64,000 nucleotides of DNA from Altibacter sp. HG106 (GCF_028561755.1 NZ_JAQQTD010000001.1:496001-560000), one strand, 5' to 3'; positions 1 through 9,249 are shown, counted from the first letter of the stretch. Translations and numbers: made by a program. Notes: a model not told the origin generated them from the letters alone.

Positions 1-1
1 G

Positions 2-637
2 GTCATTGGAGGCTATATCATCATTTCACAGTTCAGAGCCCTGGAAAAAGTAGGGATATCGCTGCTCGCCTCGGCCGGAGTGGTTACTGTAATTCTGGGT
101 ATTGCTGCGCAAAATACCCTGGGTAATATCTTCGCCGGACTCCAAATTGCGATAACACGTCCACTTCGGGTGGGCGACACCGTCATTATCAAGGATGAAT
201 GGGGTCATGTGGAAGAAATTGGCTTTACGTACCTCGTGGTGCGAACCTGGGATTTACGCCGACTCGTAATTCCGTTAAAGTGGGTGATTTCGAACATCTT
301 TGAAAATTGGTCGATGACCAGTTCCCATCAAATTAGACCCATCGTCATTCATGCCGATTACCGTCTAGACGTTCCGAAGGTGCGTCAAAAATTTGAAGAA
401 CTTTTAGAAGCTTCGGAAGAATGGGATCGTGAGAGTCCGCCTGTCCTTCAAGTAGTAGATACCAGCGATAAATCCATTCAACTAAGAGCCTTGTGCAGTG
501 CTAAAGATGTGAATGCAGCATGGAATTTGCACTGCGAACTTCGGGAAGCTCTGGTGGCGTACATTTGCGAGCTGGAAGAAGGTACCTATCTCACACGAGA
601 ACGAATCGATTTGCAATCGGCTTCCGAAGCAAAATAA
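2..637 (+). CDS. MscS-family mechanosensitive channel, 5' truncated by window edge
   Basis: An open frame runs in from the left edge and ends at a TAA at 635-637. The visible part begins inside a membrane helix, continues with the pore-lining TM3 pattern rich in Gly and Ala ('ILGIAAQNTLGNIFAGLQI'), then the beta-domain signature ('RPLRVGDTVII') and a mixed alpha/beta C-terminal region. This is the conserved core of small-conductance mechanosensitive channels, which sit in the inner membrane and release solutes on hypo-osmotic shock. A GTG at 80 could be mistaken for a start, but the reading frame upstream encodes matching helix sequence, so the gene begins outside the window. Whether it is a short MscS or a longer MscM-type protein cannot be seen. 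Confidence 0.9.
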   Translation, partial: VIGGYIIISQFRALEKVGISLLASAGVVTVILGIAAQNTLGNIFAGLQIAITRPLRVGDTVIIKDEWGHVEEIGFTYLVVRTWDLRRLVIPLKWVISNIFENWSMTSSHQIRPIVIHADYRLDVPKVRQKFEELLEASEEWDRESPPVLQVVDTSDKSIQLRALCSAKDVNAAWNLHCELREALVAYICELEEGTYLTRERIDLQSASEAK

Positions 638-705
638 GGAATAAAAGTGATATAGTTGTCAAGGATTTAGCGGAAGAAAATTGCTCTTTGGGAACGTAAA
701 ATAAA

Positions 706-736
706 TTGGTCAATTAAACGGGAAATTGTACTTTTA
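706..736 (+). promoter_or_regulatory. Predicted Bacteroidota-type promoter of rel
   Basis: TTG at 706-708 is followed after 20 bases by TACTTTTA at 729-736, which matches the -7 consensus TAnnTTTG except for the last base. The rel ATG begins at 741, so the leader would be extremely short. The spacing agrees with the primary sigma factor promoters of Bacteroidota. Confidence 0.5.
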
Positions 737-740
737 ATCT

Positions 741-2945
741 ATGACGGAAGCTGCTTTAGAAGAAGAAAAAAAACAACTTGCGAAAGAGTATAAAGAACTC
801 TTACGCATCAGCTATCGATTGCTTACTGATGAGGATAAAAAACTCATTAGAAGTGCTTTCGACGTTGCCGTCGACGCCCATAAAGACCAGCGTCGTAAAT
901 CTGGGGAGGCCTATATTTTCCACCCTTTGGCAGTGGCTAAGATCGTCGCTTCTGAAATTGGTTTGGATGCTACCTCAATTGCCGCAGCGCTACTACATGA
1001 TGTCGTGGAAGACACGGTGTATACACTGGCCGATATCGAGCAAATGTTTGGCGAAACGGTAGCCCGCATCGTCGATGGGCTTACCAAGATTTCGAACATG
1101 CCCTACGATGGAGACGTTTCGCTTCAGGCAGAGAATTTCCGAAAAATGTTGCTCACCCTCAATGAAGATATTCGGGTGATCATCATAAAGATCGCCGATC
1201 GCCTTCACAATATGCAAACTATGGATTCCATGCCGTCGCATAAGCAGGTTAAAATTGCTTCGGAAACACTGTACATCTACGCTCCCTTAGCACACCGAAT
1301 TGGCCTTTACAATATTAAGACAGAACTGGAGGATCTTGGACTCAAATACACCGAACCCGAAGTCTACGACGATATTCTTAGCAAGATCAAAGAAAGCAAG
1401 GAAGAGCAAGACGCGTATATCAAAGCCTTTACTAATATCATTCAGGAGTCCTTAGATCAAGAGCACCTGAACTATCAAATCAAAGGACGTCCAAAATCCA
1501 TTTTCTCTATTCGGAAAAAAATGATGGCGCAAAATGTGAGCTTTGATGAGGTGTACGACAAGTTCGCCATCCGCATCATCTACAAAAGTGACGCCGCCAA
1601 TGAAAAGTTTCTCGCCTGGAAAATCTATTCGATCGTAACCGATCATTTTAGGCCCAACCCCTTGCGTCTGCGTGATTGGATCTCTTCGCCTAAATCTACC
1701 GGCTATGAAGCCTTGCACATTACCGTAATGGGACCCAAGGGGCGTTGGGTAGAGGTTCAAATTCGAAGCGAACGCATGCATGAGATCGCAGAAAAAGGAT
1801 ACGCGGCCCACTATAAATACAAAAATAAAGGCGCGGATGATGGCGGACTCGAAGACTGGCTGAACAAGCTTCAGGATACCTTAGAAAATTCGGAGATTAG
1901 TGCCGTCGACTTTGTGAAAGAGTTCAAATTGAACCTCTATTCCAAGGAGATCTTTGTGTTCTCACCCAAGGGCGATTTGTATTCCCTTCCGAAGCATGCC
2001 ACCGCCTTAGATTTTGCGTTTCAGGTACATACCGAAATCGGGCTCCGAACCCGTGGCACTAAAGTGAACGGAAAGCTGGTTCCGCTTAGCCATGAACTAA
2101 CAAGCGGCGATCAGGTGGAAGTGCTTACTTCCGAAAAGGCCAAACCTTCCGCCAACTGGTTAGATTATGTCACCACAGGTAGGGCGCGGTCTAAGATAAA
2201 GTCGTCTCTCAAAGAAGAGCAAAAACAAATAGCCGAAGAAGGCAAAGAGATTCTCGCGCGAAAGCTCAAATCTCTCAAGATCACGCTAGACGAAAAAACG
2301 GTGAACCAACTGGTGGTGTACTTTAAGCTCAAAACCAGTCTGGACCTGTTCTATCGTGTGGGCGCCGGGATTATCGATAATCCAAAATTGAAAGATTTTG
2401 CCTCCTCCAGAAGCAATGCCTTCGTCAATTTCTTTAAAAACAGAATTCGCAGACCCAACGATCCTGAAGAAATTAATAAAGAAGAATTCACAGAAAAATA
2501 CGATCAACTAGTCTTCGGAAAAGAGGAAGAAAAGCTGGATTACAAGATGTCACATTGCTGCAACCCCATACCCGGGGATGATGTGTTTGGTTTTGTGACG
2601 GTCAATGACGGGATCAAAGTACACAAGCAAAACTGCCCGAATGCGCTGCAGTTGCAAAGCAATTACAGCTACCGCATCATGAAAGCGAAATGGATCGATT
2701 CTACCAAGGAAGAATTTAAAGCGCAACTCATCATTACAGGAATAGACCACATGGGATTGGTAAACGAGGTGACCAAAGTAGTGTCTAACAATTTACATAT
2801 TGATATGCGCGGCGTGCATTTTGATAGTGATGACGGTGTCTTTACAGGAAAAATCACAGTCGTCGTCAAAAACAAGTCGATTTTGAACGATCTGGTGAAT
2901 CGAATCAAAAAAATAAACGGAATAGATAAAGTTACGCGCGCATAA
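741..2945 (+). CDS. Bifunctional (p)ppGpp synthetase/hydrolase (Rel/SpoT family)
   Basis: A 734-residue long RelA/SpoT homologue that makes and degrades the alarmone (p)ppGpp in the stringent response. Domains in order: hydrolase HD domain (about residues 40-190; 'LLHDVVEDT' with the HD pair at 86-87 and 'IKIADRLHNM' intact, so hydrolysis is expected), RelA_SpoT synthetase domain (about 240-360, 'GYEALHITV' and 'RMHEIAEKGYAAHY'), TGS (about 400-460), a conserved Cys region ('MSHCCNPIPGDD', about 605) and a C-terminal ACT domain. Both catalytic halves look intact, consistent with the single bifunctional Rel common in this phylum. In the TGS domain the position that is usually His in 'VGHRC' is Leu435 here. 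It lies just upstream of fur and purA. The symbol could be rel or spoT. Confidence 0.95.
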   Translation: MTEAALEEEKKQLAKEYKELLRISYRLLTDEDKKLIRSAFDVAVDAHKDQRRKSGEAYIFHPLAVAKIVASEIGLDATSIAAALLHDVVEDTVYTLADIEQMFGETVARIVDGLTKISNMPYDGDVSLQAENFRKMLLTLNEDIRVIIIKIADRLHNMQTMDSMPSHKQVKIASETLYIYAPLAHRIGLYNIKTELEDLGLKYTEPEVYDDILSKIKESKEEQDAYIKAFTNIIQESLDQEHLNYQIKGRPKSIFSIRKKMMAQNVSFDEVYDKFAIRIIYKSDAANEKFLAWKIYSIVTDHFRPNPLRLRDWISSPKSTGYEALHITVMGPKGRWVEVQIRSERMHEIAEKGYAAHYKYKNKGADDGGLEDWLNKLQDTLENSEISAVDFVKEFKLNLYSKEIFVFSPKGDLYSLPKHATALDFAFQVHTEIGLRTRGTKVNGKLVPLSHELTSGDQVEVLTSEKAKPSANWLDYVTTGRARSKIKSSLKEEQKQIAEEGKEILARKLKSLKITLDEKTVNQLVVYFKLKTSLDLFYRVGAGIIDNPKLKDFASSRSNAFVNFFKNRIRRPNDPEEINKEEFTEKYDQLVFGKEEEKLDYKMSHCCNPIPGDDVFGFVTVNDGIKVHKQNCPNALQLQSNYSYRIMKAKWIDSTKEEFKAQLIITGIDHMGLVNEVTKVVSNNLHIDMRGVHFDSDDGVFTGKITVVVKNKSILNDLVNRIKKINGIDKVTRA

Positions 2946-2950
2946 TTCGC

Positions 2951-2958
2951 TAAATTTG
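2951..2958 (+). promoter_or_regulatory. Predicted -7 element of fur
   Basis: TAAATTTG matches the Bacteroidota -7 consensus TAnnTTTG exactly and sits 8 bases before the fur ATG at 2967. No convincing -33 TTTG was found at the usual distance, so fur may also be read from the rel transcript. Confidence 0.4.
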
Positions 2959-2966
2959 CCCAACGT

Positions 2967-3422
2967 ATGAGTTCTAAGACCGACATGAATAACCAGGCGA
3001 TCGTAAAGAATGTATTTACGGGCTATCTGGAAGAAAAAGGGCATCGTAAAACACCCGAGCGATTTGCGATTTTACAGGAAATTTACGATCAGGACGACCA
3101 TTTCGATATCGAATCTTTGTACCTCGATATGAAAAACAAGAATTATCGAGTGAGTCGGGCCACACTCTACAACACCATAGAGTTGTTGTTGGAATGCGGA
3201 CTCGTACGCAAGCATCAATTCGGAGAAAAGCAGGCGCAATACGAGAAGTCGTATTTCGATCGCCAACACGACCACGTAATCCTTCAAAACGGAGAAGTGA
3301 TCGAGTTCTGCGATCCCAGAATTCAAAGTATTAAAAAAACCATCGAAGAGGTTTTCGATATTGAGATCACCAACCATTCGCTGTATTTCTACGGAAATCG
3401 AAAATCTTCCAATTCAAATTAA
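2967..3422 (+). CDS. fur: Fur-family transcriptional regulator
   Basis: A 151-residue protein with the Fur fold: an N-terminal winged helix ('[13 protein letters not shown]' and '[20 protein letters not shown]') and a C-terminal dimerisation and metal-binding domain ('DRQHDHVIL', '[10 protein letters not shown]'). It should act as a metal-dependent dimeric repressor, probably for iron. The usual structural-zinc motif CxxCG after the HDH segment is absent: the sequence there is '[17 protein letters not shown]', with no Cys pair. The regulatory HDH remains. It lies 21 bases after rel and 3 bases before purA, so it is probably co-transcribed with both. Family assignment is secure; iron as the sensed metal is inferred. 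Confidence 0.88.
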   Translation: MSSKTDMNNQAIVKNVFTGYLEEKGHRKTPERFAILQEIYDQDDHFDIESLYLDMKNKNYRVSRATLYNTIELLLECGLVRKHQFGEKQAQYEKSYFDRQHDHVILQNGEVIEFCDPRIQSIKKTIEEVFDIEITNHSLYFYGNRKSSNSN

Positions 3423-3425
3423 ATT

Positions 3426-4697
3426 ATGGCTGTAGACCTACTGTTAGGCCTTCAATGGGGCGACGAAGGAAAAGGTAAAATCGTTGACGTTCTAACCAAG
3501 AATTATAATATAATCGCACGCTTTCAGGGAGGCCCCAATGCCGGGCACACCCTCGAATTCGATGGAATTAAACACGTGTTACACACCATACCCAGTGGTA
3601 TCTTCCATCCCGATGCCATCAATTTGGTAGGAAATGGCGTGGTGATCGATCCGGTGATTTTCAAGAAAGAACTAGATAACCTTCAGCCGTTCAACATCGA
3701 CATCAAAAAGAAACTGCTTATTTCGCGAAAAGCGCATCTTATTTTACCAACCCATCGCTTGCTTGACGCTGCTTCCGAAGCTTCTAAAGGGAAGGCTAAA
3801 ATTGGAAGTACGCTGAAAGGTATTGGCCCTACTTACATGGATAAAACCGGTAGGAACGGGATCCGAGTGGGCGATATAGAAATGGACGGATGGCGCGATA
3901 AATATCGTTCGTTAGCAAATAAGCACGAAGCCATGATCGATTTCTACAATGTAGATATTCAATATGATTTGGCCGAGTTGGAAGCACAGTTCTTTGACGC
4001 CATTGAAACCTTACAGGAACTTACCTTTATTGACAGCGAGGAGTATCTATATCAGGCGCAACGTGACGGAAAAACGATACTCGCGGAAGGCGCTCAAGGT
4101 TCTTTACTAGACATTGACTTTGGAACTTATCCTTTTGTAACCTCTTCAAATACTACGGCTGCCGGAGCGTGTACCGGACTGGGAGTGGCTCCGGGAAAAA
4201 TTCAGGAGGTGTTCGGAATCTTTAAAGCCTATACCACCCGTGTAGGAAGCGGCCCCTTTCCTACCGAATTGTTCGACGAATACGGTGCTACCATGGGGAA
4301 AGTAGGAAACGAATTTGGTGCGACCACCGGTAGACCTAGACGTTGTGGCTGGTTAGATCTTGTAGCCTTAAAATATGCCGTACGCGTAAACGGCGTGACC
4401 CAATTGATGATGATGAAAGGCGACGTGTTAAGCGGTTTCGATAAGCTGAAAGTTTGCACAGCCTACAATTACAAAGGCGAGAAGATCAAACACCTTCCGT
4501 ATAATATCGAAGCAGAGAATGTTACTCCGGTCTACACTGAAATGCCCGGTTGGAAAGAAGATTTAACGAAAATGACCAGCGTTGATCAATTTCCGAAGGA
4601 ATTGAACGATTATATCGCGTTCTTAGAGAAAGAACTGGAAACTCCTATCAAGATCGTTTCGGTAGGACCCGACAGAACCCAGACCATTCATCGATAA
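3426..4697 (+). CDS. purA: Adenylosuccinate synthetase
   Basis: A 423-residue enzyme joining IMP and aspartate with GTP hydrolysis to form adenylosuccinate, the first committed step from IMP to AMP. The N-terminal GTP/catalytic motif 'GLQWGDEGKGK' carries the catalytic Asp13, and 'GGPNAGHT' the conserved His. Further motifs include 'GSTLKGIGPTYMDK', 'TTGRPRRCGWLDLV' and the C-terminal 'VSVGPDRTQTI'. Length is usual for the family. Its start lies 3 bases after fur. A link to the stringent response is attractive, since ppGpp is known to inhibit PurA and rel lies two genes upstream, but this is inference from proximity. Confidence 0.97.
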   Translation: MAVDLLLGLQWGDEGKGKIVDVLTKNYNIIARFQGGPNAGHTLEFDGIKHVLHTIPSGIFHPDAINLVGNGVVIDPVIFKKELDNLQPFNIDIKKKLLISRKAHLILPTHRLLDAASEASKGKAKIGSTLKGIGPTYMDKTGRNGIRVGDIEMDGWRDKYRSLANKHEAMIDFYNVDIQYDLAELEAQFFDAIETLQELTFIDSEEYLYQAQRDGKTILAEGAQGSLLDIDFGTYPFVTSSNTTAAGACTGLGVAPGKIQEVFGIFKAYTTRVGSGPFPTELFDEYGATMGKVGNEFGATTGRPRRCGWLDLVALKYAVRVNGVTQLMMMKGDVLSGFDKLKVCTAYNYKGEKIKHLPYNIEAENVTPVYTEMPGWKEDLTKMTSVDQFPKELNDYIAFLEKELETPIKIVSVGPDRTQTIHR

Positions 4698-4750
4698 GGA
4701 AACAATAGCCTTCGATGAAAGGCGTTATCTAGAATACGGTGCTGAATGCT

Positions 4751-6520
4751 ATGAAATATATGTTGCTGAGTGTTTTCTTCCTTTTCGGAATGAAAACATC
4801 TGTGGCACAGGTTCAAGATACTATTTCAACCACCAAAGTTTCGGTACAATCGGGTTACCTCGAAAAAAAGCCCGAATTTCCCAACGCTATTATCTATACG
4901 AAAGACACATCGGGACAAGTATATATTGTCCATGAAGGCGTGGAAATGTGGTGTGATCAGGCCTATGTCTATCTCAATGATAATTTTGTAAAAGCCTACG
5001 GAAACGTTCGCTTAACGCAGGGCGACACCGTGACCATGCGTAGTAAATACGGGGAGTACAACGGAAACACTTCTTTTGCCTTTGCCAGTGGCGACGTAGT
5101 GCTTACGGAACCCAAAACAACCCTTCGAACCGACACCCTTTACTTTGATCGGGTAAAACAACAAGCTTACTACCGCACCGGCGGTACCGTTCGCGATACG
5201 GCAAGCACCCTTACCAGCAGGATTGGCCGCTATTATGCGGAAAGTAAGAAGTATCAGTTCTTGTCGAAGGTCAAAATCGTCAATCCGAAGTACACCGTCA
5301 ATTCAGAGCAATTAGATTTTTACTCAGAAACGGGAGGCGCGTACTTATACGGTGAGTCTACTATAGTGAGCGAAACCAGCACGGTCTATTGTGAACGAGG
5401 GTATTACGATACGCGAGGCGATACGGGATATTTCGTTAAAAATTCCAGGGTCGATTATGACAACAGAACGCTCTATGGCGATAGTATCTATTTCGATCGG
5501 AATAAGAGTTTCGCTTCCGCTACCAATAACATCAAAGTATTAGACACGCTAAACAAAAGTATTATTCGGGGGCATTATGCCGAAGTATTCCGCGAGAAAG
5601 ATTCGGTATTTATCACCAAAAGGGCGGTGGCGGTAACGCTTCGGGACAACGACTCTATTTACATACATGCCGACACCTTGCAAGTAACCGGGAAACCCGA
5701 ACGGCGGATCATTAAAGGCTTCTACCGGGCGCGCATGTTTAAACCCGGACTTCCTTCCGAAGCACCCACCAGTGGAAAATGTGATTCGATCTACGTAGAT
5801 CAGGAAGCTGGCATTACCAAACTATTGCGTGATCCGGTACTATGGAATGGCGAGAACCAAATGACCGGAGATACCATACACATTCTTTCCAATAAAAAGA
5901 CCGAAAAGTTAGATACCTTGAAGGTCTTTAACAATGCGTTCTTGATTCAAATAGATAGTAGTGGCTACAATCAGGTAAAAGGAGAGCGACTCATCGGGCT
6001 GTTCACCAATAACCAATTAGACACCGTTAATATTATTAAGAATACGGAAGCCATTTACTTCTTTAGGGATGATGAAGGGGAGCTCGTAGGGATCGACAAC
6101 ACCACCTCCAGTAGCATACAGATGTATCTGGAAAATCAGCAAATTACCGGAATTCGCTTCGTGAAAAAAGTACCGGGTAAGATATACCCTCCTTCTGAAT
6201 TTCCAAACAATGCCCGTATCCTTCCTGGTTTCAATTGGCGCGGTGAAGAACGTTTGTTTACCGTGGCCGATCTATTTCAAGGGAAACCGAAGCCTGTACT
6301 TCCTAAAATTCGAGGTATTCCACTGCCTGAGGACGAAGGAGCTTTCTTCGAAGATGTTCCTGAAGAGGAGCTATTGCTTCCTGAAATTTCCAAATTAAAA
6401 CCGGAAGATTTGCAGAATCGGGAAGACGACCCAAAACCGATGACGCGACCGAAATTGGATTCGACACAACAAAAACGACCCCCGGATCCAAGGCAACTGA
6501 CTCCAAAGAAAGACCAATGA
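4751..6520 (+). CDS. OstA/LptA-like envelope protein
   Basis: A 589-residue secreted protein of the OstA-like family of Bacteroidota, related to the periplasmic LptA that carries lipopolysaccharide between membranes. ATG 4751 is preferred over GTG 4739 because it gives a clean signal peptide ('MKYMLLSVFFLFG', cleavage near 'SVAQ'). The body has repeated beta-jellyroll strands of the LptA type ('GDTVTMRSKYGEYNGN', 'TLRTDTLYFDR', 'VNSEQLDFYSETG', 'NRTLYGDSIYFDR'). The last 60 or so residues are rich in Pro, Lys and Asp. It is far longer than E. coli LptA (about 185 residues), so it may span more periplasm or combine roles. Its end overlaps the next gene by 4 bases (ATGA), indicating translational coupling. 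Confidence 0.8.
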   Translation: MKYMLLSVFFLFGMKTSVAQVQDTISTTKVSVQSGYLEKKPEFPNAIIYTKDTSGQVYIVHEGVEMWCDQAYVYLNDNFVKAYGNVRLTQGDTVTMRSKYGEYNGNTSFAFASGDVVLTEPKTTLRTDTLYFDRVKQQAYYRTGGTVRDTASTLTSRIGRYYAESKKYQFLSKVKIVNPKYTVNSEQLDFYSETGGAYLYGESTIVSETSTVYCERGYYDTRGDTGYFVKNSRVDYDNRTLYGDSIYFDRNKSFASATNNIKVLDTLNKSIIRGHYAEVFREKDSVFITKRAVAVTLRDNDSIYIHADTLQVTGKPERRIIKGFYRARMFKPGLPSEAPTSGKCDSIYVDQEAGITKLLRDPVLWNGENQMTGDTIHILSNKKTEKLDTLKVFNNAFLIQIDSSGYNQVKGERLIGLFTNNQLDTVNIIKNTEAIYFFRDDEGELVGIDNTTSSSIQMYLENQQITGIRFVKKVPGKIYPPSEFPNNARILPGFNWRGEERLFTVADLFQGKPKPVLPKIRGIPLPEDEGAFFEDVPEEELLLPEISKLKPEDLQNREDDPKPMTRPKLDSTQQKRPPDPRQLTPKKDQ

Positions 6521-7707
6521 AAAAGGATTTCTTTACGTATCAAGCGCAAACCACGCCGCATCCTTTGGCGATGGAAGTATCGCATGCCAAAGGAAGTTAC
6601 ATTTACGATACCGACGGAACCGCGCACCTTGACTTCGTAGCAGGCGTTTCTGCTTGTCCGCTAGGCCATGCACATCCTGCAATCATCCAAGCGGTGAATG
6701 AGCAAATGGCGAAGTACGCTCACGTCATGGTGTATGGAGAATACATTCAGCAGCCTTCTGTACAATTAGCGAAACGCCTGGCCGAAGTGCTGCCCGAACC
6801 CTTGTCGGCTACCTATTTAGTAAACAGCGGAACAGAAGCCATTGAAGGAGCGCTCAAGCTTGCAAGACGTGTGACTGGTCGTAGTGAATTATTATACGCA
6901 GAAAAAGCATACCACGGGAATACCTTTGGATCGCTAAGTGTGATGGGATATGAAGCTCGAAAGACGCCGTTTGCTCCCCTACTTCCCGATTGTCATGCCA
7001 TTCGGTTTAACAGCGAGAAGGCGCTAGCACGCATTACCACGAAAACCGCAGCCGTGATCTTAGAGACCATTCAGGGAGGGGCCGGATTCATCATGCCTGC
7101 GAATTCGTTTCTGCAAAAGATCAAAGCGCGCTGCGAAGAAACCGGAACCCTCCTTATTCTGGATGAAATCCAACCCGGCTTCGGAAGAACGGGTACCCTA
7201 TTTGGCTTTCAGCACTTCGACGTAGTGCCTGATATTTTGGTTATGGGCAAAGGAATGGGCGGCGGACTCCCCATTGGTGCCTTTACCGCTTCAGAAGCGC
7301 ATATGGCCCTCTTGAAAGACAATCCGAAACTAGGACATATTACCACCTTTGGCGGAAATGCCGTCATTTCGGCAGCGGCACTAGCCACTCTCAACACCTT
7401 GGTGGAAGGGAATCTCATTCCGAAGACGCTAGAAAAAGAACGACTATTCCGCGAACATCTGCAACACCCGCTCATTGAGGAGATTCGTGGGAAAGGCATG
7501 ATGCTCGCTCTGATCATGAAATCTGACGCCATTGCCAATGAGGTAATCTTACGCTGCAAAGCTTGTGGATTGATCTTATTTTGGTTGTTATTTGAACCCA
7601 AAGCCGTACGAATTACGCCCCCCTTAACACTTTCCGAAGAAGAGCTACTGAAAGGATGCGCCATAATTACAGAGGTGCTTGACAGTATCCAGAAAGAGAA
7701 GCGATAA
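6517..7707 (+). CDS. Class III PLP-dependent aminotransferase (ArgD-like)
   Basis: A 396-residue fold-type I aminotransferase of class III, the group containing acetylornithine and ornithine aminotransferases. Visible signatures are 'LVNSGTEAIEGALKLAR', 'AYHGNTFGSLSVMG', the cofactor-binding Asp216 in 'LILDEIQPGFGRTG' and the Schiff-base Lys245 in 'MGKGMGGGLPIGAF'. Length fits ArgD. There are no other arginine genes here; the gene is translationally coupled to the OstA-like gene upstream, so its true substrate is uncertain. The shared operon may reflect lineage gene order rather than a joint pathway. Confidence 0.85.
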   Translation: MKKDFFTYQAQTTPHPLAMEVSHAKGSYIYDTDGTAHLDFVAGVSACPLGHAHPAIIQAVNEQMAKYAHVMVYGEYIQQPSVQLAKRLAEVLPEPLSATYLVNSGTEAIEGALKLARRVTGRSELLYAEKAYHGNTFGSLSVMGYEARKTPFAPLLPDCHAIRFNSEKALARITTKTAAVILETIQGGAGFIMPANSFLQKIKARCEETGTLLILDEIQPGFGRTGTLFGFQHFDVVPDILVMGKGMGGGLPIGAFTASEAHMALLKDNPKLGHITTFGGNAVISAAALATLNTLVEGNLIPKTLEKERLFREHLQHPLIEEIRGKGMMLALIMKSDAIANEVILRCKACGLILFWLLFEPKAVRITPPLTLSEEELLKGCAIITEVLDSIQKEKR

Positions 7708-7786
7708 CTACAACCCCTTATTTAACAGTCGTTTACAGCCATGTTTAGTGTTGATAAGGCTGTTAACAACAAAAAGGGCATGACTC

Positions 7787-7815
7787 TTGAACTTGTTTTT
7801 ACATTAGTATCTTTA
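7787..7815 (+). promoter_or_regulatory. Predicted promoter of the TPR gene
   Basis: TTG at 7787-7789 and TATCTTTA at 7808-7815, 18 bases apart, match the Bacteroidota -33/-7 pattern. They lie in the 135-base gap after the aminotransferase gene and 27 bases before the TPR start. Confidence 0.5.
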
Positions 7816-7842
7816 ATTAGAAAGTAACGTTAACACTTGCGT

Positions 7843-9243
7843 ATGCAATTAAGCCCTAACGAGCATAACAACTTTTCTCTTTCCCGGTTTGAATCCATGT
7901 TAAAGACTAATAATGTGTATTTCTTCGACTCTGAAGAGTTCGAGAATATCATTCAGTATTACTTGGAGAACGGGAAAATCGCCTTGGCCAAAAAAGCCAC
8001 GAAGCTAGGTTTGGAACAGCATCCAACAGCGACGAACTTAAAGCTTTTTCAGGTTGAGATGCATATTTTTGAAAATGAACTAGATACTGCGGAAGCCCTG
8101 CTAGATGACCTCTACGTCTTGGAGCGCTTTAACGATGAAGTCTATATTCAGAAGGCCAACATCTATTCCCGTAGGGATGAACATTCCAAAGCCATCCAAC
8201 TCCTGGAACAGGCTTTAGAAATTACCAGCGACGAAGCCGATGTGCTTTCCTTGATCGGCATGGAATATCTATTCCTCGAAGACTTCGAAAATGCGAAGTA
8301 CTATTTCATGAAATGTTTAGAGCAAGACGAATCTGATTATTCGGCGCTCTACAATATTGTTTACTGCTTTGATTATCTGGAAGAGCACGAAGCGGCCATT
8401 GATTACCTCAACGATTTCTTAAATAAGAACCCGTATTGCGAAGTCGCCTGGCATCAGGTCGGAAAGCAATATTACACGCTAAAAGACTACCAGAAAGCGC
8501 TGGCTGCCTATGATTTTGCGATTATTAGTGATGACCAGTTTATTGGCGCCTATCTTGAAAAAGGAAAGGTGTTGGAACGTCTTAAACGCTATGAAGACGC
8601 CATTGAAAGCTACAGTATCACCTTGGGCTTAGATGATCCTACGTCTTTTGCACTACTGCGCATTGGAAAATGTTACGAGAAGCTTGGGAAAGATGAACTT
8701 GCCCTTCAGTTTTACACCAAATGTGTGGAAGAGGATGCCTTACTCGACAAAGGTTGGATTGCGATTACCGATTATTACTTCCGAAAGAAAAATTATCAGA
8801 AAGCCCTCTATTACATAGACAAAGCCATTCATATTGATAGTGAAAATGTGTTGTATTGGAAACGCTACGCTAAGATCAACAATCATTTGAACCTTTATGA
8901 AGAGGCCGAGCAGGGATACCGTAGAGCCCTTGAATTAGGAAATTACGAGCAGGATACCTGGTTAACACGTTGTGATATATTGATCCATTTAGGAGAATTT
9001 AAAGCAGCGATCACAAATCTCTTTCAGGCGATCGAATTCTATTCGGAAAGCGCAGAAATTGAATATAGACTCGCAGGCTTGTTCTTTGCTACGAACGAAG
9101 AACGAAAAGGAATTTTCCACTTGCGTAATGCCCTGAAATACGACGCCGAATACATCATAGTACTGGAAGAACTTTTTCCGTCTGTTTATGAAAATGCGCG
9201 GGTACAGGAAATTATCGCGCAACACAAAAACCCTTCTGTTTAA
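7843..9243 (+). CDS. Tetratricopeptide-repeat protein
   Basis: A 466-residue protein made almost wholly of TPR units, with typical repeats such as 'AIQLLEQALEITSDEADVLS', 'ALAAYDFAIISDDQFIGAYL' and 'ALYYIDKAIHIDSENVLYW'. No signal peptide or membrane segment is evident, so it is probably a cytoplasmic scaffold for protein-protein contacts. ATG 7843 is preferred over an in-frame TTG at 7837. The composition is rich in Tyr, Glu and Phe, usual for long TPR solenoids. It has its own predicted promoter and is followed at once by the DUF368 pair. Family-level function is clear; its partner is unknown. Confidence 0.85.
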   Translation: MQLSPNEHNNFSLSRFESMLKTNNVYFFDSEEFENIIQYYLENGKIALAKKATKLGLEQHPTATNLKLFQVEMHIFENELDTAEALLDDLYVLERFNDEVYIQKANIYSRRDEHSKAIQLLEQALEITSDEADVLSLIGMEYLFLEDFENAKYYFMKCLEQDESDYSALYNIVYCFDYLEEHEAAIDYLNDFLNKNPYCEVAWHQVGKQYYTLKDYQKALAAYDFAIISDDQFIGAYLEKGKVLERLKRYEDAIESYSITLGLDDPTSFALLRIGKCYEKLGKDELALQFYTKCVEEDALLDKGWIAITDYYFRKKNYQKALYYIDKAIHIDSENVLYWKRYAKINNHLNLYEEAEQGYRRALELGNYEQDTWLTRCDILIHLGEFKAAITNLFQAIEFYSESAEIEYRLAGLFFATNEERKGIFHLRNALKYDAEYIIVLEELFPSVYENARVQEIIAQHKNPSV

Positions 9244-9249
9244 AATATG

